Of a stretch of DNA of 64,000 nucleotides, positions 8,213 to 16,960 are shown piece by piece. The stretch spans positions 23,671-87,670 of the forward strand of contig UQIY01000002.1 of assembly GCA_900541195.1 (NCBI GenBank), given 5' to 3'. A program made the position numbers and the translations under genes. Every line of letters starts with the position of its first letter. The first letter of the stretch is position 1. The stretch comes from an uncultured Collinsella sp. (GTDB taxonomy: Bacteria > Actinomycetota > Coriobacteriia > Coriobacteriales > Coriobacteriaceae). The notes under the pieces are model-generated. The model was not told the DNA's origin and did no database searches. It worked only from the letters and a program-made list of their open reading frames with translations.

Positions 8213-8241
8213 GTCCGAATAAGGATTAACCCCTTTCCACG

Positions 8242-8275
8242 AGCCCGGGTGTCCCAGCGACACTCGGGCTTTTTG
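8242..8275 (+). terminator. Terminator after feoB
   Basis: AGCCCGGGTGTC (8242-8253) pairs with GACACTCGGGCT (8259-8270) with one G-T pair and is followed by a T run. It is 29 bases after the feoB stop. Confidence 0.9.
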
Positions 8276-8385
8276 GTGGGGGAGATATGGCGTTTCCGCA
8301 GATAAAACCGACAAAAAAACCTGTCCCTTTTTGGTAGGTGGAGAATGGGGTAAAGTAAGTGATGGTTAACTAGAGGAGGCTTGCT

Positions 8386-8586
8386 ATGGCACCTATCGAT
8401 ATTGTTGTACTGGCTGTTATCGGTATTGCGTTTGTCGCCGTGTGCGTGCGCATCTATCGCAAGGGCACCTGTGCCGACTGTGCTCAGGGTGGCGTTTGCA
8501 CCGGGCATTGCTCCAACAAAAAGACCTGCGCTGCGCTTAAGGGCGTAGACAAAGTGGCCGAAGACTTGAGCCGCGGTATCAAATAA
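8386..8586 (+). CDS. FeoB-associated Cys-rich membrane protein
   Basis: This 66-residue protein starts with one hydrophobic segment (IDIVVLAVIGIAFVAVCV), followed by a short cytoplasmic tail with six Cys in the pattern CADCAQGGVCTGHC and KKTC. Small proteins of this type are widely found next to feoB, and metal binding or delivery is presumed. GAGGAGG lies a few bases before the ATG. It has its own hairpin downstream and is separated from feoB by a terminator, so it may be independently expressed. Confidence 0.88.
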   Translation: MAPIDIVVLAVIGIAFVAVCVRIYRKGTCADCAQGGVCTGHCSNKKTCAALKGVDKVAEDLSRGIK

Positions 8587-8599
8587 GGTCCGGACATCC

Positions 8600-8636
8600 A
8601 AGCGCTCCGCGGGCATCCGTTCGCGGGGCGCTTTGT
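8600..8636 (+). terminator. Probable terminator after the Cys-rich protein
   Basis: AAGCGCTCCGCG (8600-8611) pairs with CGCGGGGCGCTT (8622-8633) with one T-G pair. The T tract is short (TTT), so termination may be partial. Confidence 0.65.
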
Positions 8637-8730
8637 GCATTTGAGGGAGAGCACGGCGAGTCGAAGAGTATTTTTGGGGTATCGTTAACTGGACTATTAA
8701 TTGGCAACTTATCTATAACGGAGTAACCGC

Positions 8731-9810
8731 ATGAGCGCTCGCGTAACCATGAAGGACATAGCCGCCGAGCTTGGCGTTTCCATCAATACCGTGCACAAGG
8801 CTCTGACGGGAAAGGCCGGCGTGAGCGAATCCGTGCGCGCCAAGGTGAACGCTAAGGCCGAGGCCATGGGCTATCACCGCAACACAAGTGCCTCAAGCCT
8901 GCGCCGCAAGGATATCAATCTGGTGTTTTGCCTGCCCCGCGCATCGCGCGAGGGAGCGTACTTTTTCCGTTACCTGTGGGAAGGCTGCAATCGCTTTGAA
9001 CAGGAGGTCATCGACCGGGGCATTACGGTTGAGCGCGTTGAATTTGGCGTGGGCGGCTACGCTGATGCACTCGAGCAAATCGACGAGCGTCTGCAGGTGG
9101 GCGAGAAGATTGATGGCTTGCTCGCCTATGCGCCGGGCGACGATCGTGCGACTGAGCTTTTGGGGCAGATCGCCGAGGCGGGCGTGACGATTGAGCTTGT
9201 CGACGGCGACCGTCCGCATTTGAATCGTTTGCGTGCGAGCTTGGCCGATTATTCGACGGCAGGCAGCCTTATGGCCGAGCAGGCGGCAAACCTGGTCCAT
9301 GCTTCTGGGGCCGACGCCCGCGTGCTCCTTTTGACAGGCGACCCATATACCGATTCGCACTATCTAACCGCCCGCGCCTTCCACAATTACCTGCGCGAAC
9401 GTGATATTCCATGGCAGGTTGAGGATCTTGCAGGTGCCCATGCGCAAGTCAAACAACTCGAGCATGAGCTCGAAAAGCGCTTGAGTGCGCCGGACGCCCC
9501 CGAACTTATCTGTAGCGTTTTTGCCGTTGGTTCCGAAGTGGTTGCCGACGCGCTCGTCTCGACCGGCAAGGCCGGTCGGGTCATGGTGATCGGCAACGAC
9601 CTGTTTCCCGAAAGCGCCCTGGCCTTGCGCCGCGGTATCTTTACCAATATTGTCTATAAGGACCCGACGAGCCTGGCGTATCGCGGCGCCAAGACACTGG
9701 GCGATTATTTGCTGTGGGGAAGGACCCCGACGGAGCCCGTCCAGAAGGGCGCCGTCGAGATGGTATTTGCCAGCAATGTCGACCGCTACTGCGAACTTGC
9801 GGGTATTTAG
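8731..9810 (+). CDS. LacI-family regulator, candidate regulator of the pectin/hexuronate genes
   Basis: The 359-residue protein has a LacI-type DNA-binding head (VTMKDIAAELGVSINTVHKAL at about 5-25, split over the helix-turn-helix and hinge) followed by a periplasmic-binding-protein-like sensor domain. It is immediately upstream of, and in the same orientation as, uxaC-uxaB-uxaA. Palindromes centred on GTGAACGTTCAC occur at uxaC, the GPH symporter, GH105 and kduD, and this protein is the nearest LacI candidate to bind them. A second LacI at 37.6 kb is the alternative. The inducer cannot be read from sequence; a uronate or KDG is likely. A 199-base inverted-repeat element follows the stop codon. 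Confidence 0.88.
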   Translation: MSARVTMKDIAAELGVSINTVHKALTGKAGVSESVRAKVNAKAEAMGYHRNTSASSLRRKDINLVFCLPRASREGAYFFRYLWEGCNRFEQEVIDRGITVERVEFGVGGYADALEQIDERLQVGEKIDGLLAYAPGDDRATELLGQIAEAGVTIELVDGDRPHLNRLRASLADYSTAGSLMAEQAANLVHASGADARVLLLTGDPYTDSHYLTARAFHNYLRERDIPWQVEDLAGAHAQVKQLEHELEKRLSAPDAPELICSVFAVGSEVVADALVSTGKAGRVMVIGNDLFPESALALRRGIFTNIVYKDPTSLAYRGAKTLGDYLLWGRTPTEPVQKGAVEMVFASNVDRYCELAGI

Positions 9811-9835
9811 CCGATTGAGCAGGTACCCCCTCTTG

Positions 9836-10034
9836 CGACGTGCATTTTTGGGAGTATTCAGCATTGGCATGCCCTGAATGAGGTGCAGAACGACTGTTTT
9901 AAGTGCCCCCGATGGCGTAATTTGCCATCGGGGGCACTTTTTATGCCGATCGGGCGCTATCTGCGTTCCAAATAGGACGCTGAGGATGGCGCACGGCGCG
10001 CTCCAATGCTGAATACTCCCAAAAATGTACGTCG
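9836..10034. repeat. 199-base element with 32-base inverted ends and an internal terminator
   Basis: The ends 9836-9867 and 10003-10034 are inverted copies of each other over 32 bases with one mismatch; the shared core reads TTTTTGGGAGTATTCAGCAT. The middle holds a perfect 16-bp hairpin (9901-9916 with 9924-9939). No ORF is inside. The structure resembles a small non-autonomous inverted-repeat element, or a large cruciform, between the lacI stop and the uxaC promoter. No target-site duplication was convincing. It accounts for most of the gene-free stretch 9811-10270. Confidence 0.7.
9901..9942 (+). terminator. Strong terminator after lacI
   Basis: AAGTGCCCCCGATGGC (9901-9916) and GCCATCGGGGGCACTT (9924-9939) form a perfect 16-bp stem with a 7-base loop, followed by T residues. 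It separates lacI from the uxa operon. Confidence 0.93.
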
Positions 10035-10123
10035 GGACATGACCCACCTGAGCAAAAGCGCTCAAGTTCGGTGTTCGGGGACGCCAACCGGTCCGCAATG
10101 CATGCAAGTCACAGCTCCGGCAA

Positions 10124-10217
10124 CCGTTGAACGGGCAAAACCTACCGTTCACCCCATGGTTGTTAGGTGAACGTTCACCTTTTGAGTCGTAATGGATTAG
10201 TATGGTGAACGTTCACC
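10124..10217 (+). promoter_or_regulatory. uxaC control region with phased operators
   Basis: Four sites lie in a row. CCGTTGAACGG (10124-10134) is a palindrome, and a half-site ACCGTTCACC follows with CCGTTC at 10145. AGGTGAACGTTCACCT (10165-10180) is a perfect 16-bp palindrome. GGTGAACGTTCACC (10204-10217) is a second palindrome, 38 bases downstream centre to centre. TTCACC at 10174-10179 could be the -35 box and TAGTAT at 10198-10203 the -10 box, with an 18-base spacer, so one operator would cover each side of the promoter. A matching arrangement exists at 15.1 kb. Confidence 0.75.
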
Positions 10218-10270
10218 TAGAGGATGACGAGCGTATTGTGCGCCCGCTCCGCAAACAAAGGGGTTGTTTG

Positions 10271-11698
10271 ATGAAAAACTTCATGGACGATCAGGATTTC
10301 CTGCTGAGCACCAAGACCGGCGAGGAGCTGTTCCACAACTTTGCCGAGGGCATGCCCATCGTCGACTACCACTGCCACATTTCTCCCAAGGAGATTTGGG
10401 AGGACAAGCGTTTCGAGAACATCACCGAGGTTTGGCTGGGCGGCGACCACTACAAGTGGCGCCTGATGCGTGCCAACGGCGTCGACGAGCGCTTTATCAC
10501 TGGCGACGCCCCTGCTCGCGAGAAGTTCCAAAAGTGGGCCGAGACCCTGGGTCGCTGCGTCGGCAACCCCGTCTTTGAGTGGAGCCACCTGGAGCTTAAG
10601 CGCTACTTTGGCTACGAGGGCGTCCTCAACGGCAAGACTGCCCAGGAGGTTTGGGACCTTGCCAACGCCAAGCTCGCCGAGGCCAGTTTCACCTGCCGCA
10701 ACCTGATCAAGCAGTCCAACGTCCGCATGATCTGCACTACTGACGACCCCGCCGACAGCTTTGAGTGGCACAAGAAGATTGCCGCCGACGACAGCTTTGA
10801 CGTTCAGGTCGTTCCCGCCATGCGCCCCGATGCCGCCCTGCGCATCGAGCGCGGCCAGGAGTTTGCCGACTACTGCAAGCACCTCTCCGAGGTTGCCGGC
10901 GTTGAGGTCAGCGACTTTGAGGGCATGAAGGCTGCCATTTCCAAGCGCTACGACGTTGCTCACGAGCTGGGCTGCCGCGCATCCGACCACGCACTCGACT
11001 ACGTTATGTACGTCCCGGCTACCGCCGACGAGATCGAGGCTATCTTTGCCAAGGGTCTGGCTGCCGAGCCGCTTACCGAGGAAGAGGTCCTCAAGTACAA
11101 GACTGCCTTTATGCAGTTTGTCGCTGGCGAGTATGTCCGTCTGGGCTGGGCCATGCAGCTGCACTTTGGCTGCAAGCGCGACAACAATCGCGCCATGTTT
11201 GCCAAGCTCGGTCCCGATACCGGCTACGACTGCATCTCCAACTACACGCCGTCCGACCAGCTCGCCGATTTCCTCAACTCCATTCAGGAGACTTGCGGCC
11301 TGCCCAAGACCATCCTGTACAGTCTGAACCCCATCGACAACACCATGATCGATACCGTGATGGGCTGCTTCCAGGAGGCTCCGACTGCCGGTAAGATCCA
11401 GAACGGCTCCGCCTGGTGGTTCAACGACAACGAGGTCGGTATGCGCGAGCAGCTCACGGCTCTGGCTAACGAGGGCGTGCTGGGCAACTTTGTGGGCATG
11501 CTTACCGATTCCCGCTCCTTCCTGTCCTATCCGCGCCACGAGTACTTCCGTCGCGTGCTGTGCAGCGTGATCGGCGAGTGGGTCGAGCAGGGCAAGTACC
11601 CGGCCGACATGGAGCTACTGGGCGAGGTTGTACGCGACATCAGCTACAACAATGCGGTCCGCTACTTTGGCTTTGACCTGGACACCGTCGAGGCCTAA
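10271..11698 (+). CDS. uxaC: Uronate isomerase (UxaC)
   Basis: UxaC converts D-galacturonate to D-tagaturonate (and glucuronate to fructuronate). The 475-residue protein is full length for the family. It has the metal-binding HxH motif in VDYHCHISPKEI (His34 and His36) and family segments such as ICTTDDPADS and QLHFGCKRDNN. The ATG at 10271 is chosen because AAAGGGG lies just upstream and the protein then begins MKNFMDDQDFLL; the longer frame from 10202 would start inside an operator. It is the first gene of uxaC-uxaB-uxaA. Confidence 0.97.
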   Translation: MKNFMDDQDFLLSTKTGEELFHNFAEGMPIVDYHCHISPKEIWEDKRFENITEVWLGGDHYKWRLMRANGVDERFITGDAPAREKFQKWAETLGRCVGNPVFEWSHLELKRYFGYEGVLNGKTAQEVWDLANAKLAEASFTCRNLIKQSNVRMICTTDDPADSFEWHKKIAADDSFDVQVVPAMRPDAALRIERGQEFADYCKHLSEVAGVEVSDFEGMKAAISKRYDVAHELGCRASDHALDYVMYVPATADEIEAIFAKGLAAEPLTEEEVLKYKTAFMQFVAGEYVRLGWAMQLHFGCKRDNNRAMFAKLGPDTGYDCISNYTPSDQLADFLNSIQETCGLPKTILYSLNPIDNTMIDTVMGCFQEAPTAGKIQNGSAWWFNDNEVGMREQLTALANEGVLGNFVGMLTDSRSFLSYPRHEYFRRVLCSVIGEWVEQGKYPADMELLGEVVRDISYNNAVRYFGFDLDTVEA

Positions 11699-11723
11699 GC
11701 CCGCATCAAATCACATCGAACTC

Positions 11724-11758
11724 GGGAGCGCCGTTGCCACACGCGGCGCCCCTGTTTT
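11724..11758 (+). terminator. Intercistronic hairpin between uxaC and uxaB
   Basis: GGGAGCGCCG (11724-11733) and CGGCGCCCC (11744-11752) can pair, followed by TGTTTTG. It could attenuate read-through or stabilise the uxaC message; full termination is unlikely since uxaB has no obvious promoter. Confidence 0.5.
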
Positions 11759-11794
11759 GCTTGCACGCTAACAGCTATCTAAGGAGAGACACAG

Positions 11795-13309
11795 ATGGAG
11801 AACATCAGCTACGATGCGCTCGAGAAGATCGGCTACAAGGGCTATTTGCTGCCCAAGGATGCTCCCGAGAAGGTTCTGCAGTTTGGCGAGGGCAATTTCC
11901 TGCGCGCCTTCGTCGACCGTTTCTTTGACATGGGCAACGAGGCCACCGGCTGGAACGGCAAGGTCGTCATGGTGCAGCCCATCAGCGGTGCCTTTGGCTT
12001 TGCCGACGGTATCAATGCCCAGGACGACCTGTACACCGTGCTGGTGCGCGGCAAGGAGAACGGCAACACGGTTGACGAGTCCCGCGTGATCAGCGCCTGC
12101 AGCCGCTGCCTTAACCCGTATCGTGAGGACGACTATCGCGCCATGATGGAGGTCGCCGTCTCCGACGACCTAGAGATCATCGTCTCCAACACCACCGAGG
12201 CCGGTATCGCCTATGACCCGTCCTGCAAGGCCGACGACATGCCACCTGCGAGCTTCCCCGCCAAGCTTGCCCAGGTGCTCCACACCCGCTGGGCTGCCGG
12301 TAAGCCGGGCGTCATCGTCCTCGCCTGCGAGCTCATCGATCACAACGGCGAGGAGTTGCTGCGCATCATGAACCAGTATGTGAGCGACTGGGGCTGGGAG
12401 GACGAGTTTGCGCAGTGGATGGCTAACGACTGCACCGTCTGCACCACGCTCGTCGACACCATCGTCCCCGGCCGCATCCGCGATCCTAAGGAGGCCGCGG
12501 CGGTTGCCGAGCGTCTGGACTACGAGGATCCCTTCCTGGCCGTGCGCGAGCCCTTCCAGATGTGGGGCATCCAGGGCGACGAGTCGCTTGCCGAGAAGCT
12601 TCCCTTTGTGAAGGCTGGTCTTCCGGGTGTCTTTGTGACTCCCGACGTCACCCCGTACAAAAAGCGCAAGGTCCGCATCCTCAACGGTGCCCATACCGCC
12701 TTCGTTCCGGGTTCCTGGGTTGCCGGCTTTGATATCGTGCGCGACTGCATGCATGACGAGACCATTCGCGGCTTCATGAACACCATGCTCTACGACGAGG
12801 TCATTCCGACGCTTGCCGCCGACTTGGATGTCGAGGACTGCAAGGCCTTTGCCGCCGCCGTCGAAAACCGCTTCGACAACCCGTTTATTGATCATGCGCT
12901 GCTCTCCATCTGCCTCAACTCCACGGCTAAGTGGCGCGCTCGCGACCTGCCCACGCTCAAGGACTACGTTGCCGAGACCGGCAACCTGCCCAAGTGCCTG
13001 GCGACGAGCCTCGCTACGCTCATCTCCTTCTACACGCAGGAGCTCGTGTCCCGCGAGGGCGACGGCCTGCACCTGCGTCGCTCCGACGGCACCGAGTACA
13101 CCGCTCAGGACGACGCCTTCGTACTCGATTTCTACGCCGCCCACGCCGGTGCCGACGATGCCCAGCTGGTGCACGACGTGCTCACCAACGAGCAGATGTG
13201 GGGCGAGGACCTTACGCAGATCGCCGGTCTTGAGGAGTTTGTCGTCAGTGCGCTCGCCGTCGTGCGCACCGAGGGTGCCAAGCAGGCCTTCGCCAACGCT
13301 CAGGCGTAA
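11795..13309 (+). CDS. uxaB: Tagaturonate reductase (UxaB)
   Basis: UxaB reduces D-tagaturonate to D-altronate with NADH. The 504-residue protein belongs to the long-chain mannitol dehydrogenase family: it has the N-terminal nucleotide-binding part (VLQFGEGNFLRAF), the segment IVSNTTEAGI, and the catalytic-domain signature with Lys in TPYKKRKVRILNGAHT. Family members also reduce fructuronate or mannitol, but the position between uxaC and uxaA supports tagaturonate. AAGGAGA precedes the ATG. Confidence 0.93.
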   Translation: MENISYDALEKIGYKGYLLPKDAPEKVLQFGEGNFLRAFVDRFFDMGNEATGWNGKVVMVQPISGAFGFADGINAQDDLYTVLVRGKENGNTVDESRVISACSRCLNPYREDDYRAMMEVAVSDDLEIIVSNTTEAGIAYDPSCKADDMPPASFPAKLAQVLHTRWAAGKPGVIVLACELIDHNGEELLRIMNQYVSDWGWEDEFAQWMANDCTVCTTLVDTIVPGRIRDPKEAAAVAERLDYEDPFLAVREPFQMWGIQGDESLAEKLPFVKAGLPGVFVTPDVTPYKKRKVRILNGAHTAFVPGSWVAGFDIVRDCMHDETIRGFMNTMLYDEVIPTLAADLDVEDCKAFAAAVENRFDNPFIDHALLSICLNSTAKWRARDLPTLKDYVAETGNLPKCLATSLATLISFYTQELVSREGDGLHLRRSDGTEYTAQDDAFVLDFYAAHAGADDAQLVHDVLTNEQMWGEDLTQIAGLEEFVVSALAVVRTEGAKQAFANAQA

Positions 13310-13320
13310 ATTTCCGGCGC

Positions 13321-13352
13321 AGACGCGGGCGCGGGACGGCGTGCCCGCGTCT
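13321..13352. other. Hairpin between uxaB and uxaA
   Basis: AGACGCGGGC (13321-13330) and GCCCGCGTCT (13343-13352) form a perfect 10-bp stem. No T tract follows, so it is more likely an RNA-processing or stability element than a terminator. Confidence 0.5.
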
Positions 13353-13390
13353 CGACTTCTGCTCAACCTGTAGGGTTAGGACCATTTGCA

Positions 13391-14875
13391 ATGAACACTA
13401 TCCAGATCAATCCGGCCGACAACGTGATCGTCGCGCTGTCGCCGCTTGCCAAGGGCACCGCCGTCGCGGTTCCCGGGGTGGGCGAGGTCGTGGCCGCGGA
13501 GGATATTCCGCAGGGCCATAAGATGGCGGTGCGCTCGATTGCCGCCGGCGAGGACGTCATTAAGTACGGCCTTCCTATCGGACACGTGACGGGCGATGTC
13601 CAGCCCGGTCAGTGGCTCCACACGCACAATGTGAAGACCAACCTTTCGGGCGAGGTCGAGTACACCTACAACCCCACGCATCCGGTCGTTGAGTCGGTTG
13701 AGCCCGAGACCTTTATGGGGTTCCGCCGCGCCGACGGTCGTGCCGCGACGCGCAACGAGCTGTGGATCATCCCCACGGTCGGCTGTGTCAACGAAGTCGC
13801 CCGTGCCATGTGCGAGCAGGCCCAGGATCTGGTCGATGGCTCGCTGGAGGGCGTCTACTACTTCCCGCATCCGTTCGGTTGCTCGCAGACCGGCGCCGAC
13901 CATGTCCAGACGCGTCGTCTGCTGGTGGCGCTCTCGCGTCACCCTAATGCGGCCGGCGTGCTGTTCCTGTCGCTCGGTTGCGAGAACTGCACACACCAGC
14001 AGGTGCTCGACGAGCTCGGTGACTTCGATCACGAGCGCGTTCGCTTTCTCACCTGCCAGGATGTAGCCGACGAGCAAATCGAGGGCCACAAGATTCTGGC
14101 CGAGCTGGCAGACCTGGCAAAGCAGTCCAAGCGCGAGCCCATTCCGGCCTCCGAGCTGGTCATTGGTCTTAAGTGTGGCGGCTCCGACGGTCTTTCGGGC
14201 ATTACCGCCAACCCCACGATCGGTCGCGTGAGCGATATGGTCGTCGCCCGCGGTGGCACATCGGTGCTTACCGAGGTGCCCGAGATGTTTGGCGCGGAGA
14301 GCATCCTGCTCGACCGTTGCGAGAACGAGCAGGTCTTTAACGCTGCCTCCGACATGCTCAATGGATTTAAGGACTACTTTATTAGCCACGGCGAGGTCGT
14401 TTATGAGAACCCGAGTCCCGGCAACAAGGACGGCGGTATTACCACGCTCGAGGACAAGAGCTGCGGCTGCGTGCAAAAGGGCGGATCTGCCCCCATCGTC
14501 GACGTGCTGCCGTATGCCGGCCAGGCAACTAAACACGGCCTGAACATGCTGTGCGGTCCGGGCAACGACATGGTATCCACCACGGCGTTGACGGCTGCCG
14601 GCTGCCACGTGATTCTGTTCTCGACTGGCCGCGGCACACCGTTTGGCGCGCCGGTGCCTACGCTCAAGGTGTTCACCAATCAGCGTTTGTGTGACCACAA
14701 GGCCAACTGGATGGACTTTAACGCTGGCGTGATTGCCACAGGTGAGCGCACGCTCGACGAGGCAGCCCACGATCTGTACCAGCTGGTGCTGGAGACGGCG
14801 AGCGGTAAACTTACGAGTGCCGAGCGCCGTGGCTGTCACGAGATCAGTATCTGGAAGGACGGCGTCTGCCTGTAG
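13391..14875 (+). CDS. uxaA: Altronate dehydratase (UxaA)
   Basis: UxaA dehydrates D-altronate to 2-keto-3-deoxygluconate. The 494-residue protein has an N-terminal SAF domain (about 1-95) and the large catalytic domain of the UxaA/GarD family. Conserved segments are GFRRADGRAATRNELWI, HPFGCSQTGADH, GCENCTHQQ and LKCGGSDGLSGITANP. The Cys and His residues in these segments bind the iron-dependent catalytic centre in the family. Its product is the substrate of kdgK at 36.3 kb. A strong terminator follows. Confidence 0.95.
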   Translation: MNTIQINPADNVIVALSPLAKGTAVAVPGVGEVVAAEDIPQGHKMAVRSIAAGEDVIKYGLPIGHVTGDVQPGQWLHTHNVKTNLSGEVEYTYNPTHPVVESVEPETFMGFRRADGRAATRNELWIIPTVGCVNEVARAMCEQAQDLVDGSLEGVYYFPHPFGCSQTGADHVQTRRLLVALSRHPNAAGVLFLSLGCENCTHQQVLDELGDFDHERVRFLTCQDVADEQIEGHKILAELADLAKQSKREPIPASELVIGLKCGGSDGLSGITANPTIGRVSDMVVARGGTSVLTEVPEMFGAESILLDRCENEQVFNAASDMLNGFKDYFISHGEVVYENPSPGNKDGGITTLEDKSCGCVQKGGSAPIVDVLPYAGQATKHGLNMLCGPGNDMVSTTALTAAGCHVILFSTGRGTPFGAPVPTLKVFTNQRLCDHKANWMDFNAGVIATGERTLDEAAHDLYQLVLETASGKLTSAERRGCHEISIWKDGVCL

Positions 14876-14922
14876 CGATGACACGTTGAGCGCGTGATCG
14901 GGCAAGCTGTTGCAAAGACCGG

Positions 14923-14962
14923 ACGACCCCGCTGAGGACATTCTCGGCGGGGTCGTTTTTTC
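14923..14962 (+). terminator. Terminator after uxaA
   Basis: GACCCCGCTGAG (14925-14936) pairs with CTCGGCGGGGTC (14943-14954) with one wobble pair; a run of T residues follows. It ends the uxaCBA operon. Confidence 0.92.
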
Positions 14963-15036
14963 GTTTCTCGTTGCGTTGTCGTGCACGGCTTTTTTGGGGA
15001 AGGGTGCCCGGCACCTCCCTCATCTCCAGAGAACAA

Positions 15037-15208
15037 TGAACGTTCACCTCGTGGTTGCGTGGTGCTGAATCGACTTAATAATCAAAAATGCAGGGATTTT
15101 TTCATTTTCAGGTCCGTTCAACGGCAAAAAACAACCGTTCAAGGATAATATACAAGTGAACGTTCACCTATTATAAGCAATCGCGCATAATCTAGCTAAA
15201 CGTTCACC
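15037..15208 (+). promoter_or_regulatory. Control region of the GPH symporter with four operator-like sites
   Basis: TGAACGTTCACC lies at 15037-15048. CCGTTCAACGG (15114-15124) is followed 21 bases later by a CCGTTC half-site (15135) and 21 bases later again by GTGAACGTTCAC (15156-15167). A degenerate TAAACGTTCACC is at 15197-15208. TTCACC (15163-15168) and CATAAT (15186-15191) make a good -35/-10 pair with a 17-base spacer. The order and spacing copy the uxaC control region. The rest of the 411-base gap holds only the uxaA terminator and a small GGTGCC/GGCACC hairpin near 15004. Confidence 0.75.
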
Positions 15209-15286
15209 CTGAACGGCATGCAGACAGACGTCGGTATGGACTCCAATGTCTTGTTCCAAGACAATCGAGAAAAGAGAGGGAGCTCG

Positions 15287-16846
15287 ATGACTAACAAGAT
15301 CGGTAAAAAGCGCAAGATCACATTCTGGACGCGCTTGGGCTTTGGTATGGGCGGCATGCTCAACTCTGGTGCCCTGACCTTTACGCACAGCTACATGGTG
15401 CTGTTCCTGTCCACGGAGTGCGGTCTGTCCGCAGGCGAGGCTGCGCTGATCAGCTCGTTCGCCATCTATCTCAACGCCATTCTGTGCCCGCTCATGGGCT
15501 TTGTGGCCGATAACTTCTACGCTACCAAGATCGGCCGTATCTTTGGCCGCCGCCGTTTCTGGATCTTGCTGGCAATCCCGATGATGGTCGCCGAGCCGCT
15601 CATCTTTGTGGCTACGCCGTTTGGTTTCCCGTACTACTTTGTGCTGTACCTGATCTACAACGTCGCGTATACGTTCTGCACCGCCAACCTGTCGCCGCTT
15701 ACCATCGAGATGACCGACGACTTCAAGGAGCGTACGTACCTCACCGGCTACAAGCACCTCTTTGGTAACGCCGCCGGCTTCCTGATGGCAGCACTCGTCG
15801 GCTTTGGCTTTGGCACCTTCGGCGAGACCAACCCGTTCAGCTACTTCATCATCGCTACGGTCAACGCTTCGGTCATGGCAATCTCGCTGCTGTGCGTGTA
15901 CCTGTCCACGTGGGAGCACACCCCCGAGGAGGTTGCTCAGGAGAAGATCGAGAGCGTCGGCGAGGGTATCAAGAAGTTCTTCATCGACGTTGTCTCTACC
16001 TTCCGCAACAAGTCCTTCCGCAAGGTCCTGTATGCACAGGTCTCCACGAAGCTCGCTGCTGCCTGCTGGTCTGCCTGCCTGTCTTTCTTCATCGTCTACT
16101 GCCTGCAGATTCCTAAGTCCTATGAGTCCGTGATGGAGATGCCCGGCAAGGTCGTCGCTATCGTCTGCACCGCCATCTGGGTTGCCCTCATGGCCAAGAA
16201 GGGCTTTCACAAGTCTTGGTACCTGGCCAACGTCGGTTGCGCTGCGTGCATCATCGCCTACAACTACTTCGCCTTTGGTCAGATCAACGGCACCTCCACG
16301 GTCGCCATCGCCATGATTGCCTACCCCATCATCTTCGCCATCTGGAAGTTCTTCTACGTTGGTTTCCAGTACCTGCCCGATGTTCTACTCAACTACATCC
16401 CCGATGTCGATGAGCTCATCACCCTGCGTCGTCGCGAGGGCATCTACAGCTCCGCTCAGCAGCTCTGCCAGCAGATTGCTCAGGCTATCGCTGTAAACGC
16501 CTGGGCTATCGTCCTCGCTGCCTCCGGCTTCATTCAGACCGCCGGCAACAGCGACGCCGTAACCAAGCCTGCCACCGTGCCTCTGTACATCTGCGGCTAC
16601 ATGCTCATCGGCTGCGCCGGCTTCTTCCTGCTCGCGGCTGTCCTTGCCCGCGGCATCAAGATCGACAAGGAGCAGTGCGACATCCTTTGCGACGAGATCC
16701 GCCGTGTCAAGGAGGGTGGCAAGATGGCCGACGTCAAGCCTGAGGTCAAGGCACTTTGCGAGGAGCTCTCCGGCTTTAAGTACGAGGACTGCTTCGCTCA
16801 CAACAATGTTGGCTTCCAGGACGGCAGCGTAATTCCCGCCGAGTAG
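15287..16846 (+). CDS. GPH-family sugar/uronide:cation symporter
   Basis: The 519-residue protein has about 12 predicted membrane segments and the features of the glycoside-pentoside-hexuronide (MelB-like) branch of the MFS, including a charged early segment (GFGMGGMLNSGA) and the loop GRIFGRRRFW between membrane segments 2-3 and 4. It is the likely entry route for oligogalacturonides or hexuronates, since the next genes encode cytoplasmic pectin enzymes. The ATG at 15287 follows GAGAGGGAG; the frame extends 23 codons upstream without a ribosome-binding site. The substrate is inferred from neighbours. Confidence 0.88.
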   Translation: MTNKIGKKRKITFWTRLGFGMGGMLNSGALTFTHSYMVLFLSTECGLSAGEAALISSFAIYLNAILCPLMGFVADNFYATKIGRIFGRRRFWILLAIPMMVAEPLIFVATPFGFPYYFVLYLIYNVAYTFCTANLSPLTIEMTDDFKERTYLTGYKHLFGNAAGFLMAALVGFGFGTFGETNPFSYFIIATVNASVMAISLLCVYLSTWEHTPEEVAQEKIESVGEGIKKFFIDVVSTFRNKSFRKVLYAQVSTKLAAACWSACLSFFIVYCLQIPKSYESVMEMPGKVVAIVCTAIWVALMAKKGFHKSWYLANVGCAACIIAYNYFAFGQINGTSTVAIAMIAYPIIFAIWKFFYVGFQYLPDVLLNYIPDVDELITLRRREGIYSSAQQLCQQIAQAIAVNAWAIVLAASGFIQTAGNSDAVTKPATVPLYICGYMLIGCAGFFLLAAVLARGIKIDKEQCDILCDEIRRVKEGGKMADVKPEVKALCEELSGFKYEDCFAHNNVGFQDGSVIPAE

Positions 16847-16870
16847 GGCAGGCGCATCGTCCAAACCACA

Positions 16871-16914
16871 GGGCCGTGCCACCGGAGATCCACCGGCGGG
16901 TGCGGCCCTTTTTT
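16871..16914 (+). terminator. Terminator after the GPH symporter
   Basis: GGGCCGTGCCACCGG (16871-16885) pairs imperfectly with the run ending GCGGCCC at 16908, followed by six T residues. It may let only part of transcription continue into the enzyme genes. Confidence 0.78.
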
Positions 16915-16960
16915 AAAAACGAGTAGTATGAACTTCTGATTACATTTGAGGGAGAGACCC

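Noticed and set aside
9836..10034. A full insertion sequence with transposase
   Set aside because: There is no room for a transposase gene between the inverted ends and no recognisable fragment of one.
13376..14986. 536-residue minus-strand ORF opposite uxaA
   Set aside because: It is a shadow of the well-supported altronate dehydratase gene.
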